From Lumnitzera littorea (lineage: Eukaryota; Streptophyta; Magnoliopsida; Myrtales; Combretaceae): a stretch of DNA of 64,000 nucleotides. The stretch covers positions 10,246,742 through 10,310,741 of the forward strand of contig JAMXBB010000003.1 of the NCBI GenBank assembly GCA_024138015.1, read 5' to 3'. This document shows, one piece after another, positions 24,631-35,540 of this stretch. The position numbers were made by a program, and so were the translations under genes. Position 1 is the first letter of the stretch, and each line of letters starts with the position of its first letter. The notes under the pieces were generated by a model. That model made no database searches. It was not told where the DNA came from and saw only the letters and a list, made by a program, of their open reading frames with translations.

Positions 24631-25718
24631 TTACAGATATATAAAATAAATAATTCATAATTAATGTAATAGAATCTGATAGTTTTGTTTACTATTGAAA
24701 GATCTAAAATAAGAGAATACTGTTGTATTTTCCACTAAGGAAATGTGTGGGCAAACGAAACCACTTATTTTGGTTGTCGATTAGCTTAAGCGTTACGCCT
24801 TAAAAACAGTATTAATAGCACATTTTGGTCTTGGGCTTCCAAATGATGAGCTTAGCCTGTGACCATTTATTTAAAGGATAAGGAAGAGGATGTATCTAAG
24901 GGATATAAGGAGATTATATCAAAGATTTTCCACCACTTAAAAATCTAATATATTGGACATCCTAAAGATCTTATTTACTAAATCTATCTACTCTCTCTTC
25001 TACAAAATTATTTTATCGCTGAGTAACTTATTTCATGTCCTAAATACTGTGTTAATATCTTAAGGAATTCTTTTTTCAAGTTTGCTTATATTTTTTAAAA
25101 AATCTTGTTATGGGTTCCACTTATAACCTTAAAAAACAAAAGAAAATAACGAAAAGAGGGCAGTTGCTGCGGTCCTCTGTCCAGGAACGTTGTTTGGTGA
25201 AGCGACGCAATAGAATGGCCAAGAAACTCCTCAGCATCGGTGAACGCACTAACAAATGAGCGCTAAAGATGCTCTAAACACTTCTAGACACCCTCCAGGT
25301 AAGGACCCAGAATCCTAGCCACCATCTCTTCTTCTTCTGCTATTAGTCGTTTATTCTCGACCACCATATTAACTTAAGCGGTGTTCCTGATAGCTTGCTT
25401 TTGCTCTTTTGTGGGCCCAACCTAACCTTGCCAAGCTACTTTCGAGCTAAGATTCCTTGTTGAAAATTCACAATCTAGCAAATAGGATCCTTGGAGTTTA
25501 TTTGAAATGGATTACAGCAAAACAAACATTATATTTAACGAGAAATTAAAAAGAAACGGAAATGAAACAAACTTTACAAAGTACAATATCAACTTCATTG
25601 TCTTCCGTTGTGATCTCCCATGCTCTCTCCGATCATCCTATTCGGCTGGTGAAGGTGCAGGCTCCGATCCTCCGCATCCAGTCTCCGGGGGAACACATCT
25701 CTTGGAATGAGGCGCCTG
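24631..25718. other. Unassigned sequence between unit A blocks
   Basis: No gene or transposon domain is recognised. A less AT-rich island lies at about 25140-25440, but its frames contain stops and match no family I can name. Confidence 0.4.
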
Positions 25719-26101
25719 TCAGACCTTATGGCCATCAGGATCTCCCCCCACCCCACTTAGCGGCATGTTGATAGAAGTATAACTAGGACCAAGTGATCCT
25801 GCAATTCTCAAAATATAAAAAAAAGAAAAGAAAAGAAAATGCAGCCTCGTCATTTCGGAGACATCCGATAAAATCAGAACAATATAAAAAAGGTTTAACA
25901 TTTATTAGCTCAAAATACAATCTGACTCTTAAATTATTTTCATCACTATAAATGTTTATACTATCTTGTATAGCGTAAAACAAGACAATTCTATGATTAA
26001 TTACCGTCGGTCCATCTCGAAACTGATTGCGATTCAGTTGCTTTGATACAAGTTGCGACTGTAAAAATCATGACTGCTAGGATTAGTCTCTTACGATTCA
26101 T
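25719..26101 (-). CDS. Putative small secreted peptide precursor 1 (two exons, 58 aa)
   Basis: Exon 1 runs 26101 to 26005: 32 codons plus one base. It encodes a clear signal peptide, 'MNRKRLILAVMIFTVATCIK' then ATES, and stops at donor G|GTAATT. The intron is 206 bp and ends TTGCAG; exon 2 runs 25798 to 25719 and ends in TGA. Both splice sites keep the frame (phase 1, split Gly codon). Exon 2 ends with 'MPLSGVGGDPDGHKV', so the mature part has no cysteine and is Gly/Asp/His-rich at its C-terminus. A weak TATA-like AATAAATA lies about 75 bp upstream. Peptide gene 2 (56903-58001) has the same plan: exon 1 of exactly 32 codons plus one base. The family is not recognised; the SG...GH end is faintly like PIP or CEP signalling peptides, which is only an impression. 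Function as an apoplastic signal is inferred. Confidence 0.6.
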
Positions 26102-26204
26102 GTTGGATCTTTGTTTCCCCTCTTTTTAGCGAATCATGTTTCTATTATGTTCGATTCTTTTTCCTCCTTTGCTATTTATTGAGTCTACTTAATGTCATCT
26201 GAGG

Positions 26205-26530
26205 CTGGAGAGGTACTATACCATAAATGTTGCAACTAACTTCTAGGGGTAATGTATTTGGCAATCCCTTTCAATCAATTCACAGAAAGCCAACTATTGT
26301 GACTAATTCAAACAGCATCCTTTCGATTATATTTCTACAAGTTGTAGATGCTATCATTTACGTAAATAAATGGGATATAAGATGCACTGGAAGTACTTTA
26401 CTCTCGTGAAGTTTTGGTGGTGATATAATAAGTAAAAATACACTAGTATTTGTGTGAAAAAAATAATTTTTTGAATTTTTGATGATTGAGTACCGGTTCT
26501 TGGTGATATTTAATATCAATCAATAAACTG
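26205..26530. repeat. Duplicated unit A, right block (upstream of peptide gene 1)
   Basis: Alignable with about 48380-48700 and partly with 56325-56500: shared TTACGTAAATAAA-GGGAT, GGTGATGATAAAATAATAAGTAA and GATGATATTTAATATCAAT blocks. In unit A it lies directly upstream of the peptide gene on the minus strand, so it may hold its promoter. Confidence 0.7.
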
Positions 26531-26761
26531 AGTTTGTAAAGAAAAATAAATGAGTTCTTTCTATTCTTTCCCTTTATTCTATATTATTTACTTAGTAATG
26601 TCACATAAATTTGAAATAATAAAAATATAAAAAAGTACTTTTTTTTTAAAAAAAATTTCACAAATCTTACTATAGTTTCTATAGATTTTGTATATGAGAA
26701 TTTATGATATCACATATAAGTTACTTTTCTTATATCATATAAACTTGAAAATTATAGGAAG

Positions 26762-28050
26762 TGGTGACATATTGATCATAGAGAAGGTGTTGTCAGATGG
26801 TTCAATCGCTGTATACGATGGAAAATCTGCAAGAAGGCCCCTTATGACTAAATCGGTGGGGGCTTCTGATGCTTAAATTAACAAAGGAATGAAAAGAGAG
26901 TTGTGTGTCCAAGAACATAAGGCAAGAATTTTGAGAGTTGGGAATCCTTGGTATGTAAGGCTTCATAGCCTATTTATAAGGCATGGAGTTTATTTGCTTG
27001 GAACATGTGGCAGGCCAAGATTGGCTCGTACATAGTTAGTGTAGAAACATATGTACAGTAAGGGATAGGAAAAAACTGCCCTGCCGGTTGGTGGACATTG
27101 AGAACAGTGGTTGTCGTGCCTAATGTGTGGGGGGACGTCACATTTAGGGTGCATAAGTGTAAGGCCATGCTACAAATGTTAGGGAGCATTTAATCGAGAG
27201 AGAGTAGAGAGTAGAGGCATCGAATGTTTCAAGCTATGTACTAAGTAATTGACATGTGCTTGAGGGGTTATGGTTGGCTCTATACGTTAAGCTTGGATTT
27301 GGGGGGCCCGATGACAGTAGGGTCTTTAGGCCTCGAGGCCTACAGTATTGAGCTCATAAAGGATGCTGGTTGGAGTCTCTAAGGACTTAAGGATGTCAAT
27401 GTGGATAGGTGCTTGGGGTAGGTCGGATAAGGTTATGTTGGTGTTAGGTAAAATGGGTAGGATGCATTAGGTAAGGATGATGAGGCATGCTTGGGGCGAA
27501 CCTAAGCAGGTTGCTTGACTTGAGTTGGAGTGAACTCATGAGGTAGTCGAATCCTTGGCTTGAAATAGAGCTCGGGGGTACTTAAGCTAGCAGAGCTTGT
27601 AGAGACACTTAGGCTTGGGTCTTTGGACCTTGGGCTTATAATGGTCTATCAAAACTTGCCCCTCTACCTTAACTCTTGTTGGCATTGAGATAGTGAGGAG
27701 AGTAAACCATCTTGAGCTCTAGAGATAAAGGCTTGAGTTGTGATGGAGTGATTTTGAGGAGGCATATAGTGAAACTGGGTCGGGTGTTGTCAAACACTTT
27801 GCATATGATGTGGTGGCTAGCTTAATTGATATGACCCTTCAATTGATGTGATGGTTGACATGACTAATGTGACCTTTGGGATGCTTAAGGCTTAATGATG
27901 GTACTTAAGACAGTGTGCACCGCTTTAGAAACATGTGTAAGGGGTACGTTGGTGATTTGTTTATTATGTAAATCTAAGCCGTTAAGCACTAGGTGAGGAC
28001 ACATGACTTCTCACTATTATACGTATCGATCTATGTGCCCCTTTTTCGTT
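26762..28050 (-). mobile_element. 3' LTR (at least its 3' part) of the large Tat-like Gypsy element
   Basis: The stretch 26762 to about 27545 aligns along its length with 41851-42679, in the same orientation, 15 kb away, giving a pair of LTRs around the minus-strand gag-pol. The element-sense end is TCACCA in the 41.8-kb copy, followed by two bases and a TGG-type primer-binding site. The upper end is uncertain; CCCCTTTTTCG at 28038-28048 (purine-rich on the minus strand) may be part of a polypurine tract. Confidence 0.75.
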
Positions 28051-30526
28051 TGTAGATACCCCATTCTTAACTTCATTTTTAATTAATTTTTTTTCAAAAT
28101 TTTTAGAATAAGTTAAAGGGTCCTAAATTAGGAAAAATAAAAAAAAATAGAAAATTAAAGAAAAACCAAATAATCATACTAATAATAGTCATAATAATAA
28201 AATTAGGAAAAATAGGAAATTTTAGAAAAATACAAAAAAAAAATAAAAAATAGGAAAAAGCATAAAAAATAAGAAATCTAGGAAAAAATACAAAAAAATG
28301 AAAAATTTTAGAAAAATTACAAAAAATATGAAAATACAAAAATGGTAGAGAATTTAGAAGATTACAAAAAAAAAGGAAAATTGGAAAAAATCACAAAATT
28401 GAAATATATAAAATGATAATAATAAAAATAAAATAGGATTCTCGAATTAGTCGAATTGGAGTGTTAAGCTTGCTCGAGGAAGGCCTTACGTCTTTAAGAA
28501 TTAATCAAGTTTGAATTTAGCTTGAATCATTTTCCCATTTGAAATTGGTTTAAGCGATTTTCAATGGTTATAAGTTTTTCTTTTGACAGTACGTTGAGAA
28601 ATTGTTTGTTGGTGTAGTAGTTAGAGTATGCGTCTGCTTATGCAAGGTCATGGGTTCAAGTCTTATCTAAGGCAGTTTGCGCCTCTTTTGTTTTCTTCAC
28701 TGAATTGGACATGTGTTAACCTTTTATTGGTTGACCTTACACATTTTCTTTGTTTTTCCCAGTTTTTCCCTTTCTTTTTGGCGCAAAACATACTTGAGAC
28801 GTTTATTTTGAAGCCTTTTTTGATCAAGTTTTCTTCGTGATTTCACCGAATTAATGGTGAAATCACAAAGTACACTTGGTATACTGCATTTTGGACCTAA
28901 GAACAACTTCATTACCTTCATTTAATCTTGTCAAAATCGGATTGAAAAATGGAAAAAAACTTAAGTGCTTCGATTTGAAAAATCCATGATTCAAGCAATT
29001 CTTTGATTTCCTAAGTTCTTGAGTGTTAAATTAGGAAAGAGTGAGACTAAGGAACGTATTTTAATTGCGGATTTCATTCAATATTCAACTCTTTCTTTGA
29101 ATTTGAAATCAAAGCTCGGTAAAAAAACCTATTCTTGAATCAATGGCAATTTAATTCTTTCCTTGATTGTTCGAGCAAGAATTTGTATAAATGAGGGCTT
29201 CGACCTTCAATTCTAGCATGACTTCTCACTATTGCACTCTCTTTTTCTTCCTTAACCACTCTTTTTCTCTTTCTTCCCTAACTACGCTCTCTCTCTTCAA
29301 GCCATCGCTGCCTCTCTCTTTCCTTGAAACACCATCTTAGCCATTGCATCAGAGCAAAGCAACCCCTCCACGAGACTCGTAGCATCCTTAAACCCAAAGC
29401 CACTCCTCCTTTGTCCCTTCAACAACCACCCATGGTGGCAACACGCAACTACTGTCGTTAACTACTTTGCACCACCACCCAAATGCCAACCAAACGCCAC
29501 GACGTTGAACCTCCCTACTAACCCTAATTAGAAACCTATGAAAACCATTACTCTCACTTTGTTTGGTAGCTAAATCGAGTTGAAACACCCCCTCTAAGCA
29601 GCTCCTATCTTCTTCCCCTTAAGTGACCTGATTTGACCTACTAGAGCTCTAAGATTCGACTCGAAGATTGAACTTCACCCACACATCCAACTCATTCCCT
29701 GGTCTACACTTCTTCTGTTTTTTTTTTTTTAACTTTTTAACTATATATTTCATTTTGAACATAAATGTAAATGAAAAAAGAAAAAAAGAAGAAGAAGAAA
29801 AAGTATTTAGTTTACTTTTATTTATTTTCACATTTTAACCAAAAAACCAAAAAAATAAAAATACAAATAAAAATTAAATAAATAAATAAACTAAAAATTA
29901 TTAATGAAAAATAATAAAATAAAATATTTTATCACTTAAAATAAAATATTTTATCACTTAGAAAAGTTATTTTTTCAAATAAATAAAAGTAATTCATCTT
30001 TTTCAAAATTAAGGCCCTTTTTAGAATTTTCTAAAAACAAAACCTCGATTTAGAACTTTTAGAATAATTTCCTTAAATAAATTGAACTAGGTAAAAATGT
30101 AAATCTGATCTTTTTCAAAAATTAAAATTAATAACCCGCTAATATTTTCAGGAATAAACTATGGAAGTTTGATCTTGAATAGTGGGTATGTAGGCACCCG
30201 TATGCACGTAGCGATTTAAAATATAGAAAGTTTTTATTTTTTTCATCTTTGTAAACATTTATGTAAATTAATTAATTTAGTCTCATGTGATATGATTAGT
30301 TGTTAGAAATTGAAAAATGGTATAATTAAAAAGAAAAATTAAATTTGGAAAGTTAAAAAGTGATATCCATTTAGAGTTTAATAGATTAGCCCTCGGATCC
30401 AGATTTTTTGTTTTTAAAAACTGTTTTGAAAATTGATTTTATCGATAAATCAGTAACTAAGTTATAATCAATCCACCAAATTAGTTATTGGTTATAACTT
30501 AACTTTTTTTCTTGAACCTAGTTGGG
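28051..30526 (+). mobile_element. Tat/Ogre-type LTR (family X copy 1)
   Basis: It starts TGTAGATACCCC, the usual opening of Ogre/Tat LTRs, holds a TATA box (TATAAATGAGGGC near 29187), and is followed by TGGTGACTCC at 30527-30536, a typical primer-binding site for this group. Its right 1.2 kb aligns with 62880-64000. The first part, 28080-28440, is a highly A-rich stretch of AGGAAAAAT-like units. Only about 100 bp of internal sequence follows before other element sequence begins, so the copy is truncated. Confidence 0.7.
28607..28672 (+). other. tRNA-like segment with box A and box B inside the LTR
   Basis: TGGTGTAGTAGTTAGAGTA fits the D-arm/box A pattern and GGTTCAAGTCT fits T-arm/box B, about 30 bp apart. 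A complete acceptor stem is not formed, so it is not a functional tRNA by eye. It resembles the head of a tRNA-derived SINE. Confidence 0.45.
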
Positions 30527-30536
30527 TGGTGACTCC
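30527..30536 (+). other. Primer-binding site of the family X LTR element
   Basis: TGGTGACTCC follows the LTR end. Elements of the Tat/Ogre group typically start reverse transcription at TGGYGACTC-type sites complementary to a tRNA 3' end. Confidence 0.55.
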
Positions 30537-30686
30537 AAAGTGTTTTCAAAATACAAAAAAATCAGTTTTCTTTCAATCTTAGTCGAGAGTCAGTATTAAA
30601 CTCTTAAACGGGTAGAGTTTAGTACTGATCAGTTTAAAGGAGACTTAATTTATAAAAGGATCGGGAAGAAAAAACTAGGCTTGACA

Positions 30687-30780
30687 TTGTTTATATAAAG
30701 GCCTTGAGAAAAAAGGGTGTGGGTTAGGGAGGCTCATTTTATCATTGTCACTTTCACTTTCACTTTCTTCCTTACCAAGA
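30687..30780 (+). promoter_or_regulatory. Candidate TATA promoter and CT-rich leader for the opposite-strand ORF region
   Basis: TTTATATAAAGG at 30690-30701 is a good plant TATA box, followed about 50 bp later by a TCACTTTCACTTTCACTTTC leader, the kind of pyrimidine-rich start seen at plant transcripts. Downstream lies the + strand ORF region of the retroelement. Confidence 0.5.
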
Positions 30781-30900
30781 CTCTACTAAAATCTCTCTAG
30801 AGTACACCGAGCGTACCCAAAGTTCCTTTAACTTATGCATGGAGTGATAGTACAACGGTTGACTAGAGTAGCTCAGCTTCTAAGGTAGTCTTTTGACTTT

Positions 30901-32129
30901 TGAGGAGATCTCTACCATGGTCGAAGATACTCATAAGGTGATGACCGATCCCACTCCCCCTTGAAAAGTGGTGATGGTAGCGAGCAGTAATATGTGGACC
31001 TGGGAGATGAGAAAAAGGGTAGAGGTAGAGATGCTTAGGGAAAGGTATGTCAACAATAGGGCGAATGGAGATTAGGTGGAGCTAATGTGCTCGACGAATG
31101 AGAACTCGAATGCCATAGATTGTGTGTCTTACAAGCATAACAATGAGGCATTTGATACGGTGTGTTTGGTTATATAGGATAAGGCAGATGGTTAAATGGT
31201 GGAGAGGCTTGGGAAAGGGAAGAAGGCATATGACCTTGGGGGTGAGAGGTCATTTTGCTTCTATTGGAAGTCATTTGAGCTTGGGCTCCAATTGCCCTTT
31301 ATGGAGTTTTACATTCAAGTGTTCAAGCACTTCAGGGTATGTTTAGGTTCTTTATACTCGAATTCTTGCTTCAACTTCTCGAGTTTGAGGTAGTGTTGTC
31401 TACTACCAGTGGAGGCCTGTGGCTTGAATCTTTAAACATTTCTCTATTTTTGAAGTTGAGCCCGAATGGGTTGGTATATTGCTCGGCCTAGAACGAGCAT
31501 GTGGAGATCTTCCAAGGTACGAAGTTGACGGTAGAGGGTTGAAAGGAGAAGTTCGTTTGGGTGTAGTTAAATGGAGAGCTGTTGTTCCCCTCTCAATGGG
31601 CTTAGCCTATAAGGACGACCTCGGTGGACTTCATGGCCCTTGAAGATGATGATGTGAGGGAAGAAATCCTTGATCATGAGCCCATGGTCAGTAACTACGT
31701 CCATGGAAGGTTACTGTTTGGCACGGAGATAAGTATTGATTAGGGGCCTAGTTAAGGGGAGTGGCCGAGAGTTCACTACTTTATGGGTTGCTTGTCCTCG
31801 GTAGGTTTAATTTTGATTTTTGCTCTACTTTTTGTGTGATTAACTGTCTTTCTATGTTTGTAACCTTGCAAATTTGCATTGAGGACTTCTAAGGGTCCAT
31901 GGCTGAGGTCTACGAAAAGAGGTTTTGGAAGAAGGGCAAAAAGAAGAAGGCCTGGGTCCAAAAGATCTCAAATGGTGCCAAAGGGGGTGAAGACGCTCCT
32001 TCGAGGAAGAGGAGTAAGAAGTATAATACTGGCTTCTCAAAGGGAAAGAAGATTAGAAAAGGCCTCAAGGTCCCATCGGTACTTGAAATGGTTGAAGCCA
32101 TCTTGATAGGGTTTTCCCTAGCTACCTAA
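30901..32129 (+). pseudogene. Opposite-strand extra ORF of the Tat-like element, part 1 (PF04195-like)
   Basis: Fragmented frames contain 'RSFCFYWKSFELGLQLPFME' followed by FYIQVFKHFRVCLGSL, which matches the layout of the 'putative gypsy-type transposon' domain (FY...F..G..LPL.PF....L.....P.QL.PN). A Lys/Arg-rich part (about 31900-32100, 'KRFWKKGKKKKAW') follows. It is antisense to the gag-pol of the surrounding element and lies between pol and its 3' LTR. Stops and shifts make it non-functional here. Confidence 0.6.
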
Positions 32130-33480
32130 TAAGCTCTTAATTGCTTATATTTTATAAAGTGATTTTTAATGATTTTACCTTAAAATTTGAGTTTATTTTG
32201 AGAAAATGATATTTAATTAAATAAATTCTTGTTTTTTTTAGGTTTTCGAACAATCTATGGAAGAAAACGAGAAAATATAAACAGGTTTCACTCAAATCGG
32301 AGCTAAAATGAAAAAGTTACGAAGTTTTGAAATTTGGCAAGACCGAACTACATGATCGTGTTGTTTCTAGTGATGATTTTCAGCAAAAATGAGGTGTAAT
32401 CAATGGAAGGCATGACTAATTCTCAAGTTATGTCACTCTTAGATTTGAAGAAGATTAAAAAAGATTTGACAAAGATTTGGTATATCTAAAGGATACGACT
32501 AAGTGATATGGTCGTGCCATTAGGTTGTGTCATTAGTTATGACGTCCTAACTTTACACCTCTTATTTAAGGCTTCTTTGGGGATTTTCGTCAAAACCTTT
32601 TGGACGACTTTTGAGAGACTTCAAGGGCTAAGCACTCAAGAGAGCAAAGTGCTTCAACGCTTTAAGATTTAGGACCTTTTCATCGCTTTCATTGCTTATT
32701 CTTTTGTTTTTTTGTTTTTAGATTTTGCTAAAGATTCCCACTTTATCATGAATAGCAAGTAAATCCTTTATATCTAGGTCTTGTGGAACCTAAATTTACA
32801 ATGTGACATTGGTTTTTTATTAGATCTAATGAATATCTTTAGTTTTCTTGATTCAATTATGCATACTCGAGTGCTTTAGATTAATATTTCCACGATTGTT
32901 AGTTTAAAATCTAATATTGTACAAGAGAATCGAAAGATTTCTTATATGATTAGATCTAGATAAAATTGATAAAGATTCTTGCAAGTTTAGAGATAAATTG
33001 CAAAATCTCCCTGGATCTTTAACGTTATCTTTAAGAGAATTCATTATGCATTAATGCGATCTTAGGTTATGTTATTGAGAAGAGATTCTAATAGGTGATT
33101 TAAAGATTAGAGTTAATAGACTTGAGAAAGTTATTAGCTTTAATAAAAAACTCTCCTGATTAAGAAAAATAAAGATTGAATTAGATTATTTTTCGTGAAA
33201 GTTGCATGTGTAATTCTTAGGGAAGCAAGATCTAGGTATCATATCGAATATTGAATTTAATTATAATTGGATTGCTTTCTTGTTTAGTTTATTTAATTGA
33301 ATCTTGATTATTTGTTAGATTTATTGATTGCTACAATTTTAGTTAAATTCTTAAGTTTCTTGAATCCAATTTTATTGGTTAGATAATAAAAACATGGTTA
33401 ATATTAGTAATCATAGTCTTTGTAGGACGATATCCATTCTTTAAACTATATTACTACATGATAGTTGGCTTGCCTTTTTG
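32130..33480 (+). mobile_element. LTR-like insertion within the opposite-strand ORF region
   Basis: About 1.35 kb of non-coding sequence separates the two halves of the extra ORF region. Its last part, TAGGACGATATCCATTCTTT then AAACTATATTACTAC, is the usual 3' end of Athila/Tat-type LTRs. TCTTATTTAAGGC near 32559 is TATA-like. Exact ends and a target duplication could not be fixed. Confidence 0.45.
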
Positions 33481-34640
33481 ACATCACTACCCTTGTGATG
33501 CAAACTCTTAAGGGGGGCTCGAGGAGGTTAGCCTTAGCATCTGATGGAAACTTGGGTAGAGTTGTAAATTTTTCTGCTAAAGGAGCAGGAATGCTCGAGT
33601 TGTGTATCTAGGATGAGCCCTCTGATGACAAGGTAGGGGTTCACAGTGGTAGTAGTAGGAGCAGGCCTAGGAGGAGATGCTGCAGAACTGTAGGGCTGAG
33701 GTGTTGGAGAGCGATGAAAAACCGTGACACTCACTTGGTTGTCGTTGTGGGAAGGAGTTGGTTTCGATACTTACGGACTCCAACTTAGACCTCACTAGGC
33801 CCTTTGAAGGTAGGATGCATGTCAAGTTTGTAGTGCTAGTGTTAGGAAAGCTGCGCAAGATAAGGCTTGTGAGTTTGTAAATTTGTGATTGAATCAGTTT
33901 GGGTGATTAACAACTTATTTGCTTATGTGTGGGCCATGTTGATATGAGATTTTGCCTTCTCCTACGGTCATAGGCTTTTATGGGGGATATATCTTATAGC
34001 CTTTTGTTTTTTTTTTTCTTGATTGTCGTGAAGTTCTTGGTATCTAACTTTGTCTTTGTTGTAGGTGGTCCATAGGAAGATTACTTAGCTAGATGAGTAG
34101 GTCTTGAAGCTCCAAGGGGAGGTTGAGGCTAAGAGAAAAAAGAATAATGACCACGTGTTGACCTATGGCTACCTTATGGAGTGGAGCAAGAAGCTTGTCG
34201 ATGAGGTAGCTTAGGCAAAGGGTGATGCTAAAATTGCTAAGAAGAGGGTTGATGACCTTATTGCTTTCGTAGAAGCTCTTGTGCGCGGGCTAACTAAGGT
34301 AAGGAGGGAGGTGGAAAGGAGAGCAAAGGAGCTCATGGAGACTTGAGTTGGGTTCTAAGCTCGGGAGGCTGAGCTAAGGGGAGGTTATGACCTGACCCTA
34401 GAGGCTATATAATGGATCTTTAGAGAGATCACCTTGGGGCTCAACTTTAAAAGAGTAGTTGTTGAAGCTAGGTTTGATGGAAGGAGCGTAGTTTGAGTTG
34501 AAATTCGTGAGAAGTACCTAACTTTTGACCTCAACGTCCTTCGTTAGCTGGACGGGGATGTTGCCAAGTTTGATGAAGGTTCCAAGGAGTCTGTTGTAGA
34601 GGGCAGCCACTAAGATCAAATCGAGGACCTATAGAAGCTC
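33481..34640 (+). pseudogene. Opposite-strand extra ORF, part 2 (coiled-coil region)
   Basis: Frames at about 34070-34620 are rich in Lys, Glu, Leu and Ala with many stops, for example 'LKLQGEVEAKRKKNND' and 'VRREVERRAKELMET', consistent with the long coiled-coil tail that follows the gypsy-type transposon domain in plant proteins of this class. A 3' UTR-like stretch with AATAAA near 34767-34776 follows. Confidence 0.5.
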
Positions 34641-35540
34641 TCCGTTGCTGTTTTCACTTTCTTTCTGGCCTCTCTTTTGTATATATTTTTCTCTTCTTTC
34701 CTTTTTGTTTTATTATACTTAGGGCTGGGATATCGACCCTTATAGCCTTGTAAATATGATTATAATGAATAAAAATATTTTTCTTCCAAGTTATGTTGTC
34801 TCCTCATAGCACGTGTCTTATTTTATGTTTATTTTCCCATTGTTTATTTTTCCATATGTTAGTATAGGCTTGAGTGTTCAAGTGCCCATAGAATTATAAG
34901 GGTTTGGGTGAGCTTGGGTGGGTCACAAGAGTACTTAGGACTTTTAAATCATGTTTAGTGCTTGGTGTAATAGTGCTTCCACTAGGTTGCTTATGCTTCC
35001 TCGTGTTGATTCGGTTCTATGCACTTTAATTAACATTTTGTTTGAAAGTATTTAAATATCCTCAGGAGAGTTGTTTTGTCGAAGAATGCTATAAGTAGGC
35101 TCGTGGGCTTCATGACTAAGTCATGCTTGGTGTGGAGCACTAAGCTTTAAGGGTTTGCTAAGTAGTTGTAGACCTAGTGTACTGATCAAGCTGGTGTACT
35201 TGGTTTGGAGCACTAATCCTTCGGGTGTTAGTATTGTTAGCGTACCTGATGTAAATCGACCTGATATGCTCGAGGCTTAGGGCTTTTTGGTATATGGACT
35301 AGTGAGAGTGCCTTAGCATTAAAGATGTACATCGATTCAACCTTGCTTGGGGCATTTCTTGCCTTTGGTGTTAATACCGGCGAGGGAACAAATTTAGGGA
35401 TAAAGATCGACTCGGAGATGAGTTTGGTGTAGACCAGCAAAAAGAAAAGTTGACAAGTGGCAGGAACTTATCTTTCATTAATTCATGAATATTTACAAGT
35501 AAACTAAGCTAATTACAATACTTTACACAAAATAAGGCCT
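34641..35540. other. Spacer between the two converging gene regions of the element
   Basis: Contains the candidate AATAAAAATAT polyadenylation region for the + strand ORF (34767-34780) and then about 700 bp with no recognised domain before the minus-strand pol ends. Confidence 0.4.

Noticed and set aside
28080..28440. Tandem AGGAAAAAT-like array as a satellite
   Set aside because: Units vary in length and sequence; it is an A-rich low-complexity part of the LTR.
30841..30910. Possible second tRNA-like sequence
   Set aside because: No box B at the right distance and no stem that closes.
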